DNA from: Limanda limanda
Taxonomy: Eukaryota > Chordata > Actinopteri > Pleuronectiformes > Pleuronectidae
Assembly: GCF_963576545.1 (NCBI RefSeq)
Contig: NW_026870560.1
Location: 2,501-66,500, forward strand
Direction of reading: 5' to 3'
DNA length: 64,000 bases
Shown one piece after another: positions 1 through 11,300 of the stretch. The notes under the pieces are model-generated. The model saw nothing but the letters and a program-made list of their open reading frames with translations. It searched no databases and was not told the origin of the DNA. The position numbers and the translations under genes are program-made. The stretch's first letter is position 1. Every line of letters starts with the position of its first letter.

Positions 1-2264
1 CCTAACCCTAACCCTAACCCTAACCCTAACCCTAACCCTAACCCTAACCCTAACCCTAACCCTAACCCTAACCCTAACCCTAACCCTAACCCTAACCCTA
101 ACCCTAACCCTAACCCTAACCCTAACCCTAACCCTAACCCTAACCCTAACCCTAACCCTAACCCTAACCCTAACCCTAACCCTAACCCTAACCCTAACCC
201 TAACCCTAACCCTAACCCTAACCCTAACCCTAACCCTAACCCTAACCCTAACCCTAACCCTAACCCTAACCCTAACCCTAACCCTAACCCTAACCCTAAC
301 CCTAACCCTAACCCTAACCCTAACCCTAACCCTAACCCTAACCCTAACCCTAACCCTAACCCTAACCCTAACCCTAACCCTAACCCTAACCCTAACCCTA
401 ACCCTAACCCTAACCCTAACCCTAACCCTAACCCTAACCCTAACCCTAACCCTAACCCTAACCCTAACCCTAACCCTAACCCTAACCCTAACCCTAACCC
501 TAACCCTAACCCTAACCCTAACCCTAACCCTAACCCTAACCCTAACCCTAACCCTAACCCTAACCCTAACCCTAACCCTAACCCTAACCCTAACCCTAAC
601 CCTAACCCTAACCCTAACCCTAACCCTAACCCTAACCCTAACCCTAACCCTAACCCTAACCCTAACCCTAACCCTAACCCTAACCCTAACCCTAACCCTA
701 ACCCTAACCCTAACCCTAACCCTAACCCTAACCCTAACCCTAACCCTAACCCTAACCCTAACCCTAACCCTAACCCTAACCCTAACCCTAACCCTAACCC
801 TAACCCTAACCCTAACCCTAACCCTAACCCTAACCCTAACCCTAACCCTAACCCTAACCCTAACCCTAACCCTAACCCTAACCCTAACCCTAACCCTAAC
901 CCTAACCCTAACCCTAACCCTAACCCTAACCCTAACCCTAACCCTAACCCTAACCCTAACCCTAACCCTAACCCTAACCCTAACCCTAACCCTAACCCTA
1001 ACCCTAACCCTAACCCTAACCCTAACCCTAACCCTAACCCTAACCCTAACCCTAACCCTAACCCTAACCCTAACCCTAACCCTAACCCTAACCCTAACCC
1101 TAACCCTAACCCTAACCCTAACCCTAACCCTAACCCTAACCCTAACCCTAACCCTAACCCTAACCCTAACCCTAACCCTAACCCTAACCCTAACCCTAAC
1201 CCTAACCCTAACCCTAACCCTAACCCTAACCCTAACCCTAACCCTAACCCTAACCCTAACCCTAACCCTAACCCTAACCCTAACCCTAACCCTAACCCTA
1301 ACCCTAACCCTAACCCTAACCCTAACCCTAACCCTAACCCTAACCCTAACCCTAACCCTAACCCTAACCCTAACCCTAACCCTAACCCTAACCCTAACCC
1401 TAACCCTAACCCTAACCCTAACCCTAACCCTAACCCTAACCCTAACCCTAACCCTAACCCTAACCCTAACCCTAACCCTAACCCTAACCCTAACCCTAAC
1501 CCTAACCCTAACCCTAACCCTAACCCTAACCCTAACCCTAACCCTAACCCTAACCCTAACCCTAACCCTAACCCTAACCCTAACCCTAACCCTAACCCTA
1601 ACCCTAACCCTAACCCTAACCCTAACCCTAACCCTAACCCTAACCCTAACCCTAACCCTAACCCTAACCCTAACCCTAACCCTAACCCTAACCCTAACCC
1701 TAACCCTAACCCTAACCCTAACCCTAACCCTAACCCTAACCCTAACCCTAACCCTAACCCTAACCCTAACCCTAACCCTAACCCTAACCCTAACCCTAAC
1801 CCTAACCCTAACCCTAACCCTAACCCTAACCCTAACCCTAACCCTAACCCTAACCCTAACCCTAACCCTAACCCTAACCCTAACCCTAACCCTAACCCTA
1901 ACCCTAACCCTAACCCTAACCCTAACCCTAACCCTAACCCTAACCCTAACCCTAACCCTAACCCTAACCCTAACCCTAACCCTAACCCTAACCCTAACCC
2001 TAACCCTAACCCTAACCCTAACCCTAACCCTAACCCTAACCCTAACCCTAACCCTAACCCTAACCCTAACCCTAACCCTAACCCTAACCCTAACCCTAAC
2101 CCTAACCCTAACCCTAACCCTAACCCTAACCCTAACCCTAACCCTAACCCTAACCCTAACCCTAACCCTAACCCTAACCCTAACCCTAACCCTAACCCTA
2201 ACCCTAACCCTAACCCTAACCCTAACCCTAACCCTAACCCTAACCCTAACCCTAACCCTAACCC
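1..2264 (+). repeat. Terminal telomere, (CCCTAA)n, about 377 units
   Basis: An uninterrupted tract of CCCTAA hexamers fills the first 2,264 bases. Every 60-base row contains ten perfect units and I saw no substitution or indel. The C-rich strand runs 5' to 3' from the window edge inward, so the G-rich TTAGGG strand would run 3' toward the terminus, as at a left chromosome end. The known role of such DNA is end protection and telomerase-based maintenance. The tract ends in CCC at 2264, directly against the first satellite monomer. Absence of degenerate units near the inner boundary is unusual, since inner telomeric repeats are often variant. The true length may differ because the window or assembly could truncate it. 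Confidence 0.98.
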
Positions 2265-2279
2265 TTCCGAAAGTCGGAA
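2265..2279. other. Telomere-satellite junction with perfect 6-bp inverted repeat
   Basis: The terminal telomere stops at 2264 and the first monomer starts here. TTCCGA (2265-2270), AAG loop, TCGGAA (2274-2279) form a perfect 6-bp stem. Most other monomers have TCGGAG, giving a 5-bp stem; the A at 2279 completes the palindrome. The same A is seen in a few internal monomers near 16902, 32932 and 41255, so it is not unique to the junction. The junction point is the same monomer position where internal telomeric tracts end. Confidence 0.85.
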
Positions 2280-2406
2280 AAGCTCAAGGATGGTACCGAT
2301 CGATGCGCGCAACCCCATTTAGTGGGGGTAGAGCCTACTTGCAAGTCTCTCCAACCTTCACAAAAAAAGTTATTCAAGAATATCTCTTTCTCCTATGTGC
2401 TTTCAT

Positions 2407-2427
2407 CCCTAACCCTAACCCTAACCC
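2407..2427 (+). repeat. Representative interstitial telomeric tract, (CCCTAA)3CCC
   Basis: This 21-nt tract closes each 163-bp A monomer and has the same orientation as the terminal telomere. It holds four CCC runs, so the opposite strand has four GGG runs, the minimum for an intramolecular G-quadruplex. The 157-bp form has only three runs, and B has none. Roughly 297 such tracts of varied length occur at about 160-bp intervals, except where a B monomer intervenes. Confidence 0.97.
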
Positions 2428-2590
2428 TTCCGAAAGTCGGAGAAGCTCAAGGATGGTACCGATCGATGCGCGCTACCCCATTTAGTGGGGGTAGAGCCTA
2501 CTTGCAAGTCTCTCCGACCTTCACAAAAAAAGTTATTCAAGAATATCTCTTTCTCCTATGTGCTTTCATCCCTAACCCTAACCCTAACCC
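2428..2590 (+). repeat. Representative monomer A, 163 bp form
   Basis: Taken from the TTCCGAAAGTCGG start to just before the next one. In order it holds a short TTCCGA/TCGGA inverted repeat, GGTACC and CGATCGAT palindromes, a CpG-rich GCGCGC, an inverted repeat CTACCCC/GGGGTAG, a conserved CAAGTCTCTCCGACC segment, an A7 tract, an AT-rich ATTCAAGAATATC stretch, a pyrimidine-rich CTTTCTCC stretch, and a telomeric tract of three CCCTAA plus CCC. This form is the commonest unit of the array and repeats at exact 163-bp steps, for example with unit starts at 2265, 2428 and 2591. Confidence 0.96.
2473..2494. other. Representative A-monomer inverted repeat
   Basis: CTACCCC (2473-2479) and GGGGTAG (2488-2494) are complementary and enclose an 8-nt loop, so each canonical A monomer could extrude a 7-bp hairpin. 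Variants with CAACCCC, such as at 2310-2316, lose one pair. I cannot tell whether the structure forms or is functional. Confidence 0.6.
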
Positions 2591-2712
2591 TTCCGAAAGT
2601 CGGAGAAGCTCAAGGATGGTACCGATCGATGCGCGCAACCCCATTTAGTGGGGGTAGAGCCTACTTGCAAGTCTCTCCGACCTTCACAAAAAAAGTAATT
2701 CAAGAATATCTC

Positions 2713-2867
2713 CTCAGATTTGGGGGAATTTCGTCGGTCGACCTCTTTCGAAGGTCGTACAAGCTCGGGGATGGTACCAATCGATCTGCAGGACCCAAAT
2801 TAGTCCAGATGCAACCACTTTCCAAGTCTCTCCGACCTTCACAAAAAAAGTTATTCAAGAATATCTC
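2713..2867 (+). repeat. Representative monomer B, 155 bp, alpha subtype
   Basis: B shares with A the segment from CAAGTCTCTCCGACC through the A7 tract to AATATCTC, and more weakly the segment around GGATGGTACC and ATCGAT. In place of the 41-bp A segment with the telomeric tract it has 33 bp starting CTCAGATTTGGGGG and including the GTCGAC palindrome. It therefore carries no CCCTAA unit. Alpha copies are marked by AAGTAATTC just upstream and CTCTTTCGAAGG inside. A plus B is 318 bp, a multiple of three, which is why open frames run through A-B pairs. Confidence 0.95.
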
Positions 2868-4006
2868 TTTCTCCTATGTGCTTTCATCCCTAACCCTAAC
2901 CCTTCCGAAAGTCGGAGAAGCTCAAGGATGGTACCGATCGATGCGCGCTACCCCATTTAGTGGGGGTAGAGCCTACTTGCAAGTCTCTCCGACCTTCACA
3001 AAAAAAGTTATTCAAGAATATCTCTTTCTCCTATGTGCTTTCATCCCTAACCCTAACCCTAACCCTTCCGAAAGTCGGAGAAGCTCAAGGATGGTACCGA
3101 TCGATGCGCGCAACCCCATTTAGTGGGGGTAGAGCCTACTTGCAAGTCTCTCCGACCTTCACAAAAAAAGTTATTCAAGAATATCTCCTCAGATTTGGGG
3201 GAATTTCGTCGGTCGACCTCTTCCGAAGGTCGTACAAGCTCAAGGATGGTACCAATCGATCCGCAGGACCCAAATTAGTCCAGATGCAACCACTTTCCAA
3301 GTCTCTCCGACCTTCACAAAAAAAGTTATTCAAGAATATCTCTTTCTCCTATGTGCTTTCATCCCTAACCCTAACCCTAACCCTTCCGAAAGTCGGAGAA
3401 GCTCAAGGATGGTACCGATCGATGCGCGTTACCCCATTTAGTGGGGGTAGAGCCTACTTGCAAGTCTCTCCGACCTTCACAAAAAAAGTTATTCAAGAAT
3501 ATCTCTTTCTCCTATGTGCTTTCATCCCTAACCCTAACCCTAACCCTTCCGAAAGTCGGAGAAGCTCAAGGATGGTACAGATCGATGCGCGCAACCCCAT
3601 TTAGTGGGGGTAGAGCCTACTTGCAAGTCTCTCCGACCTTCACAAAAAAAGTTATTCAAGAATATCTCCTCAGATTTGGGGGAATTTCGTCGGTCGACCT
3701 CTTCCGAAGGTCGTACAAGCTCGGGGATGGTACCAATCGATCTGCAGGACCCAAATTAGTCCAGATGCAACCACTTTCCAAGTCTCTCCGACCTTCACAA
3801 AAAAAGTTATTCAAGAATATCTCTTTCTCCTATGTGCTTTCATCCCTAACCCTAACCCTAACCCTTCCGAAAGTCGGAGAAGCTCAAGGATGGTACCGAT
3901 CGATGCGCGCTACCCCATTTAGTGGGGGTAGAGCCTACTTGCAAGTCTCTCCGACCTTCACAAAAAAAGTTATTCAAGAATATCTCTTTCTCCTATGTGC
4001 TTTCAT

Positions 4007-4027
4007 CCCTAACCCTAACCTTAACCC
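4007..4027 (+). repeat. Degenerate interstitial telomeric tract (CCTTAA variant)
   Basis: The third hexamer reads CCTTAA because of a C to T change at 4021, breaking one CCC run. The next monomer starts TTCCAAAAG. The same pair of changes recurs at 19594-19614, exactly 15,587 bp further in, which helps prove that these regions share a recent origin. Confidence 0.93.
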
Positions 4028-4184
4028 TTCCAAAAGTCGGAGAAGCTCAAGGATGGTACCGATCGATGTGCGCTACCCCATTTAGTGGGGGTAGAGCCTA
4101 CTTGCAAGTCTCTCCGACCTTCACAAAAAAAGTTATTCAAGAATATCTCTTTCTCCTATGTGCTTTCATCCCTAACCCTAACCC
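4028..4184 (+). repeat. Representative monomer A, 157 bp form with two telomeric units
   Basis: Same as the 163-bp monomer except that the internal telomeric tract has two CCCTAA units plus CCC, so the unit is exactly one hexamer shorter. Such units occur throughout, for example ending near 5146, 7874, 9000, 13026 and 29538. They account for the 6-bp steps in the spacing of B copies (475 against 481, 795 against 801 against 807). This copy also begins TTCCAAAAG in place of TTCCGAAAG, a CpG to CpA change. Confidence 0.95.
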
Positions 4185-6403
4185 TTCCGAAAGTCGGAGA
4201 AGCTCAAGGATGGTACCGATCGATGCGCGCTACCCCATTTAGTGGGGGTAGAGCCTACTTGCAAGTCTCTCCGACCTTCACAAAAAAAGTTATTCAAGAA
4301 TATCTCTTTCTCCTATGTGCTTTCATCCCTAACCCTAACCCTAACCCTTCCGAAAGTCGGAGAAGCTCAAGGATGGTACCGATCGATGCGCGTTACCCCA
4401 TTTAGTGGGGGTAGAGCCTACTTGCAAGTCTCTCCGACCTTCACAAAAAAAGTTATTCAAGAATATCTCCTCAGATTTGGGGGAATTTCGTCGGTCGACC
4501 TCTTCCGAAGGTCGTACAAGCTCGGGGATGGTACCAATCGATCCGCAGGACCCAAATTAGTCCAGATGCAACCACTTTCCAAGTCTCTCCGACCTTCACA
4601 AAAAAAGTTATTCAAGAATATCTCTTTCTCCTATGTGCTTTCATCCCTAACCCTAACCCTAACCCTTCCGAAAGTCGGAGAAGCTCAAGGATGGTACCGA
4701 TCGATGCGCGCTACCCCATTTAGTGGGGGTAGAGCCTACTTGCAAGTCTCTCCGACCTTCACAAAAAAAGTTATTCAAGAATATCTCTTTCTCCTATGTG
4801 CTTTCATCCCTAACCCTAACCCTAACCCTTCCGAAAGTCGGAGAAGCTCAAGGATGGTACCGATCGATGCGTGCTACCCCATTTAGTGGGGGTAGAGCCT
4901 ACTTGCAAGTCTCTTCGACCTTCACAAAAAAAGTTATTCAAGAATATCTCTTTCTCCTATGTGCTTTCATCCCTAACCCTAACCCTAACCCTTCCGAAAG
5001 TCGGAGAAGCTCAAGGATGGTACCGATCGATGCGCGCAACCCCATTTAGTGGGGGTAGAGCCTACTTGCAAGTCTCTCCGACCTTCACAAAAAAAGTTAT
5101 TCAAGAATATCTCTTTCTCCTATGTGCTTTCATCCCTAACCCTAACCCTTCCGAAAGTCGGAGAAGCTCAAGGATGGTACCGATCGATGCGCGCTACCCC
5201 ATTTAGTGGGGGTAGAGCCTACTTGCAAGTCTCTCCGACCTTCACAAAAAAAGTTATTCAAGAATATCTCTTTCTCCTATGTGCTTTCATCCCTAACCCT
5301 AACCCTAACCCTTCCGAAAGTCGGAGAAGCTCAAGGATGGTACCGATCGATGCGCGTTACCCCATTTAGTGGGGGTAGAGCCTACTTGCAAGTCTCTCCG
5401 ACCTTCACAAAAAAAGTTATTCAAGAATATCTCCTCAGATTTGGGGGAATTTCGTCGGTCGACCTCTTCCGAAGGTCGTACAAGCTCGGGGATGGTACCA
5501 ATCGATCCGCAGGACCCAAATTAGTCCAGATGCAACCACTTTCCAAGTCTCTCCGACCTTCACAAAAAAAGTTATTCAAGAATATCTCTTTCTCCTATGT
5601 GCTTTCATCCCTAACCCTAACCCTAACCCTTCCGAAAGTCGGAGAAGCTCAAGGATGGTACCGATCGATGCGCGCTACCCCATTTAGTGGGGGTAGAGCC
5701 TACTTGCAAGTCTCTCCGACCTTCACAAAAAAAGTTATTCAAGAATATCTCTTTCTCCTATGTGCTTTCATCCCTAACCCTAACCCTAACCCTTCCGAAA
5801 GTCGGAGAAGCTCAAGGATGGTACTGATCGATGCGTGCTACCCCATTTAGTGGGGGTAGAGCCTACTTGCAAGTCTCTTCGACCTTCACAAAAAAAGTTA
5901 TTCAAGAATATGTCTTTCTCCTATGTGCTTTCATCCCTAACCCTAACCCTAACCCTTCCGAAAGTCGGAGAAGCTCAAGGATGGTACCGATCGATGCGCG
6001 CTACCCCATTTAGTGGGGGTAGAGCCTACTTGCAAGTCTCTCCAACCTTCACAAAAAAAGTTATTCAAGAATATCTCTTTCTCCTATGTGCTTTCATCCC
6101 TAACCCTAACCCTAACCCTTCCGAAAGTCGGAGAAGCTCAAGGATGGTACCGATCGATGCGCGCTACCCCATTTAGTGGGGGTAGAGCCTACTTGCAAGT
6201 CTCTCCGACCTTCACAAAAAAAGTTATTCAAGAATATCTCTTTCTCCTATGTGCTTTCATCCCTAACCCTAACCCTAACCCTTCCGAAAGTCGGAGAAGC
6301 TCAAGGATGGTACCGATCGATGCGCGCAACCCCATTTAGTGGGGGTAGAGCCTACTTGCAAGTCTCTCCGACCTTCACAAAAAAAGTAATTCAAGAATAT
6401 CTC

Positions 6404-8315
6404 CTCAGATTTGGGGGAATTTCGTCGGTCGACCTCTTTCGAAGGTCGTACAAGCTCGGGGATGGTACCAATCGATCCGCAGGACCCAAATTAGTCCAGA
6501 TGCAACCACTTTCCAAGTCTCTCCGACCTTCACAAAAAAAGTTATTCAAGAATATCTCTTTCTCCTATGTGCTTTCATCCCTAACCCTAACCCTTCCGAA
6601 AGTCGGAGAAGCTCAAGGATGGTACCGATCGATGCGCGCTACCCCATTTAGTGGGGGTAGAGCCTACTTGCAAGTCTCTCCGACCTTCACAAAAAAAGTT
6701 ATTCAAGAATATCTCTTTCTCCTATGTGCTTTCATCCCTAACCCTAACCCTAACCCTTCCGAAAGTCGGAGAAGCTCAAGGATGGTACCGATCGATGCGC
6801 GCAACCCCATTTAGTGGGGGTAGAGCCTACTTGCAAGTCTCTCCGACCTTCACAAAAAAAGTTATTCAAGAATATCTCCTCAGATTTGGGGGAATTTCGT
6901 CGGTCGACCTCTTCCGAAGGTCGTACAAGCTCAAGGATGGTACCAATCGATCCGCAGGACCCAAATTAGTCCAGATGCAACCACTTTCCAAGTCTCTCCG
7001 ACCTTCACAAAAAAAGTTATTCAAGAATATCTCTTTCTCCTATGTGCTTTCATCCCTAACCCTAACCCTAACCCTTCCGAAAGTCGGAGAAGCTCAAGGA
7101 TGGTACCGATCGATGCGCGTTACCCCATTTAGTGGGGGTAGAGCCTACTTGCAAGTCTCTCCGACCTTCACAAAAAAAGTTATTCAAGAATATCTCTTTC
7201 TCCTATGTGCTTTCATCCCTAACCCTAACCCTAACCCTTCCGAAAGTCGGAGAAGCTCAAGGATGGTACAGATCGATGCGCGCAACCCCATTTAGTGGGG
7301 GTAGAGCCTACTTGCAAGTCTCTCCGACCTTCACAAAAAAAGTTATTCAAGAATATCTCCTCAGATTTGGGGGAATTTCGTCGGTCGACCTCTTCCGAAG
7401 GTCGTACAAGCTCGGGGATGGTACCAATCGATCTGCAGGACCCAAATTAGTCCAGATGCAACCACTTTCCAAGTCTCTCCGACCTTCACAAAAAAAGTTA
7501 TTCAAGAATATCTCTTTCTCCTATGTGCTTTCATCCCTAACCCTAACCCTAACCCTTCCGAAAGTCGGAGAAGCTCAAGGATGGTACCGATCGATGCGCG
7601 CTACCCCATTTAGTGGGGGTAGAGCCTACTTGCAAGTCTCTCCGACCTTCACAAAAAAAGTTATTCAAGAATATCTCTTTCTCCTATGTGCTTTCATCCC
7701 TAACCCTAACCCTAACCCTTCCGAAAGTCGGAGAAGCTCAAGGATGGTACCGATCGATGTGCGCTACCCCATTTAGTGGGGGTAGAGCCTACTTGCAAGT
7801 CTCTCCGACCTTCACAAAAAAAGTTATTCAAGAATATCTCTTTCTCCTATGTGCTTTCATCCCTAACCCTAACCCTTCCGAAAGTCGGAGAAGCTCAAGG
7901 ATGGTACCGATCGATGCGCGCTACCCCATTTAGTGGGGGTAGAGCCTACTTGCAAGTCTCTCCGACCTTCACAAAAAAAGTTATTCAAGAATATCTCTTT
8001 CTCCTATGTGCTTTCATCCCTAACCCTAACCCTAACCCTTCCGAAAGTCGGAGAAGCTCAAGGATGGTACCGATCGATGCGCGTTACCCCATTTAGTGGG
8101 GGTAGAGCCTACTTGCAAGTCTCTCCGACCTTCACAAAAAAAGTTATTCAAGAATATCTCCTCAGATTTGGGGGAATTTCGTCGGTCGACCTCTTCCGAA
8201 GGTCGTACAAGCTCGGGGATGGTACCAATCGATCCGCAGGACCCAAATTAGTCCAGATGCAACCACTTTTCAAGTCTCTCCGACCTTCACAAAAAAAGTT
8301 ATTCAAGAATATCTC
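6404..8315 (+). repeat. Four-B higher-order block 2
   Basis: B copies at 6404, 6879, 7360 and 8161 with spacing 475, 481 and 801 and the same alpha, beta, gamma and delta markers as block 1. Its delta B has CACTTTTCAAG rather than CACTTTCCAAG, a marker shared with 9288, 9769, 10896 and 23748. Confidence 0.9.
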
Positions 8316-11300
8316 TTTCTCCTATGTGCTTTCATCCCTAACCCTAACCCTAACCCTTCCGAAAGTCGGAGAAGCTCAAGGATGGTACCGATCGATGCGC
8401 GCTACCCCATTTAGTGGGGGTAGAGCCTACTTGCAAGTCTCTCCGACCTTCACAAAAAAAGTTATTCAAGAATATCTCTTTCTCCTATGTGCTTTCATCC
8501 CTAACCCTAACCCTAACCCTTCCGAAAGTCGGAGAAGCTCAAGGATGGTACCGATCGATGCGTGCTACCCCATTTAGTGGGGGTAGAGCCTACTTGCAAG
8601 TCTCTTCGACCTTCACAAAAAAAGTTATTCAAGAATATCTCTTTCTCCTATGTGCTTTCATCCCTAACCCTAACCCTAACCCTTCCGAAAGTCGGAGAAG
8701 CTCAAGGATGGTACCGATCGATGCGCGCTACCCCATTTAGTGGGGGTAGAGCCTACTTGCAAGTCTCTCCGACCTTCACAAAAAAAGTTATTCAAGAATA
8801 TCTCTTTCTCCTATGTGCTTTCATCCCTAACCCTAACCCTAACCCTTCCGAAAGTCGGAGAAGCTCAAGGATGGTACCGATCGATGTGCGCTACCCCATT
8901 TAGTGGGGGTAGAGCCTACTTGCAAGTCTCTCCGACCTTCACAAAAAAAGTTATTCAAGAATATCTCTTTCTCCTATGTGCTTTCATCCCTAACCCTAAC
9001 CCTTCCGAAAGTCGGAGAAGCTCAAGGATGGTACCGATCGATGCGCGCTACCCCATTTAGTGGGGGTAGAGCCTACTTGCAAGTCTCTCCGACCTTCACA
9101 AAAAAAGTTATTCAAGAATATCTCTTTCTCCTATGTGCTTTCATCCCTAACCCTAACCCTAACCCTTCCGAAAGTCGGAGAAGCTCAAGGATGGTACCGA
9201 TCGATGCGCGTTACCCCATTTAGTGGGGGTAGAGCCTACTTGCAAGTCTCTCCGACCTTCACAAAAAAAGTTATTCAAGAATATCTCCTCAGATTTGGGG
9301 GAATTTCGTCGGTCGACCTCTTCCGAAGGTCGTACAAGCTCGGGGATGGTACCAATCGATCCGCAGGACCCAAATTAGTCCAGATGCAACCACTTTTCAA
9401 GTCTCTCCGACCTTCACAAAAAAAGTTATTCAAGAATATCTCTTTCTCCTATGTGCTTTCATCCCTAACCCTAACCCTAACCCTTCCGAAAGTCGGAGAA
9501 GCTCAAGGATGGTACCGATCGATGCGCGCTACCCCATTTAGTGGGGGTAGAGCCTACTTGCAAGTCTCTCCGACCTTCACAAAAAAAGTTATTCAAGAAT
9601 ATCTCTTTCTCCTATGTGCTTTCATCCCTAACCCTAACCCTAACCCTTCCGAAAGTCGGAGAAGCTCAAGGATGGTACCGATCGATGCGCGTTACCCCAT
9701 TTAGTGGGGGTAGAGCCTACTTGCAAGTCTCTCCGACCTTCACAAAAAAAGTTATTCAAGAATATCTCCTCAGATTTGGGGGAATTTCGTCGGTCGACCT
9801 CTTCCGAAGGTCGTACAAGCTCGGGGATGGTACCAATCGATCCGCAGGACCCAAATTAGTCCAGATGCAACCACTTTTCAAGTCTCTCCGACCTTCACAA
9901 AAAAAGTTATTCAAGAATATCTCTTTCTCCTATGTGCTTTCATCCCTAACCCTAACCCTAACCCTTCCGAAAGTCGGAGAAGCTCAAGGATGGTACCGAT
10001 CGATGCGCGCTACCCCATTTAGGGGGGGTAGAGCCTACTTGCAAGTCTCTCCGACCTTCACAAAAAAAGTTATTCAAGAATATCTCTTTCTCCTATGTGC
10101 TTTCATCCCTAACCCTAACCCTAACCCTTCCGAAAGTCGGAGAAGCTCAAGGATGGTACCGATCGATGCGTGCTACCCCATTTAGTGGGGGTAGAGCCTA
10201 CTTGCAAGTCTCTTCGACCTTCACAAAAAAAGTTATTCAAGAATATCTCTTTCTCCTATGTGCTTTCATCCCTAACCCTAACCCTAACCCTTCCGAAAGT
10301 CGGAGAAGCTCAAGGATGGTACCGATCGATGCGCGCTACCCCATTTAGTGGGGGTAGAGCCTACTTGCAAGTCTCTCCGACCTTCACAAAAAAAGTTATT
10401 CAAGAATATCTCTTTCTCCTATGTGCTTTCATCCCTAACCCTAACCCTAACCCTTCCGAAAGTCGGAGAAGCTCAAGGATGGTACCGATCGATGTGCGCT
10501 ACCCCATTTAGTGGGGGTAGAGCCTACTTGCAAGTCTCTCCGACCTTCACAAAAAAAGTTATTCAAGAATATCTCTTTCTCCTATGTGCTTTCATCCCTA
10601 ACCCTAACCCTTCCGAAAGTCGGAGAAGCTCAAGGATGGTACCGATCGATGCGCGCTACCCCATTTAGTGGGGGTAGAGCCTACTTGCAAGTCTCTCCGA
10701 CCTTCACAAAAAAAGTTATTCAAGAATATCTCTTTCTCCTATGTGCTTTCATCCCTAACCCTAACCCTAACCCTTCCGAAAGTCGGAGAAGCTCAAGGAT
10801 GGTACCGATCGATGCGCGTTACCCCATTTAGTGGGGGTAGAGCCTACTTGCAAGTCTCTCCGACCTTCACAAAAAAAGTTATTCAAGAATATCTCCTCAG
10901 ATTTGGGGGAATTTCGTCGGTCGACCTCTTCCGAAGGTCGTACAAGCTCGGGGATGGTACCAATCGATCCGCAGGACCCAAATTAGTCCAGATGCAACCA
11001 CTTTTCAAGTCTCTCCGACCTTCACAAAAAAAGTTATTCAAGAATATCTCTTTCTCCTATGTGCTTTCATCCCTAACCCTAACCCTAACCCTTCCGAAAG
11101 TCGGAGAAGCTCAAGGATGGTACCGATCGATGCGCGCTACCCCATTTAGTGGGGGTAGAGCCTACTTGCAAGTCTCTCCGACCTTCACAAAAAAAGTTAT
11201 TCAAGAATATCTCTTTCTCCTATGTGCTTTCATCCCTAACCCTAACCCTAACCCTTCCGAAAGTCGGAGAAGCTCAAGGATGGTACCGATCGATGCGTGC

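Larger units (their letters stand above)
2713..4624 (+). repeat. Four-B higher-order block 1 (alpha-beta-gamma-delta)
   Basis: B copies at 2713, 3188, 3669 and 4470, spaced 475, 481 and 801 bp. Alpha has AAGTAATTC upstream and CTTTCGAAGG; beta has AAGCTCAAGG where others have AAGCTCGGGG; gamma follows an A monomer with GGTACAGATC; delta follows an A monomer with GCGCGTTACC. The combination of spacing and markers defines the block. Confidence 0.9.
2265..8768 (+). repeat. Long duplication, distal copy (offset 15,587 bp)
   Basis: Matches 17852-24355 at a constant offset of 15,587 bp across nine B copies and all intervening A units. I noted only four differences: 2279, 2311, 5912, and 22606 in the partner. 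Similarity stops at 8769, where this copy has CTCCGACC and the partner CTCCAACC. This copy abuts the telomere directly. Confidence 0.88.

Noticed and set aside
1..2264. Identification of the species from the telomere motif
   Set aside because: TTAGGG is shared by animals, many fungi and various protists, and I do not recognise the satellite. A database search with one A and one B monomer would be decisive.
2733..2760. Possible CENP-B box in the B monomer (TTTCGTCGG and CTTTCGAAGG)
   Set aside because: Neither matches the required spacing of TTCG, A and CGGG in the CENP-B box, so there is no support for a centromeric role.
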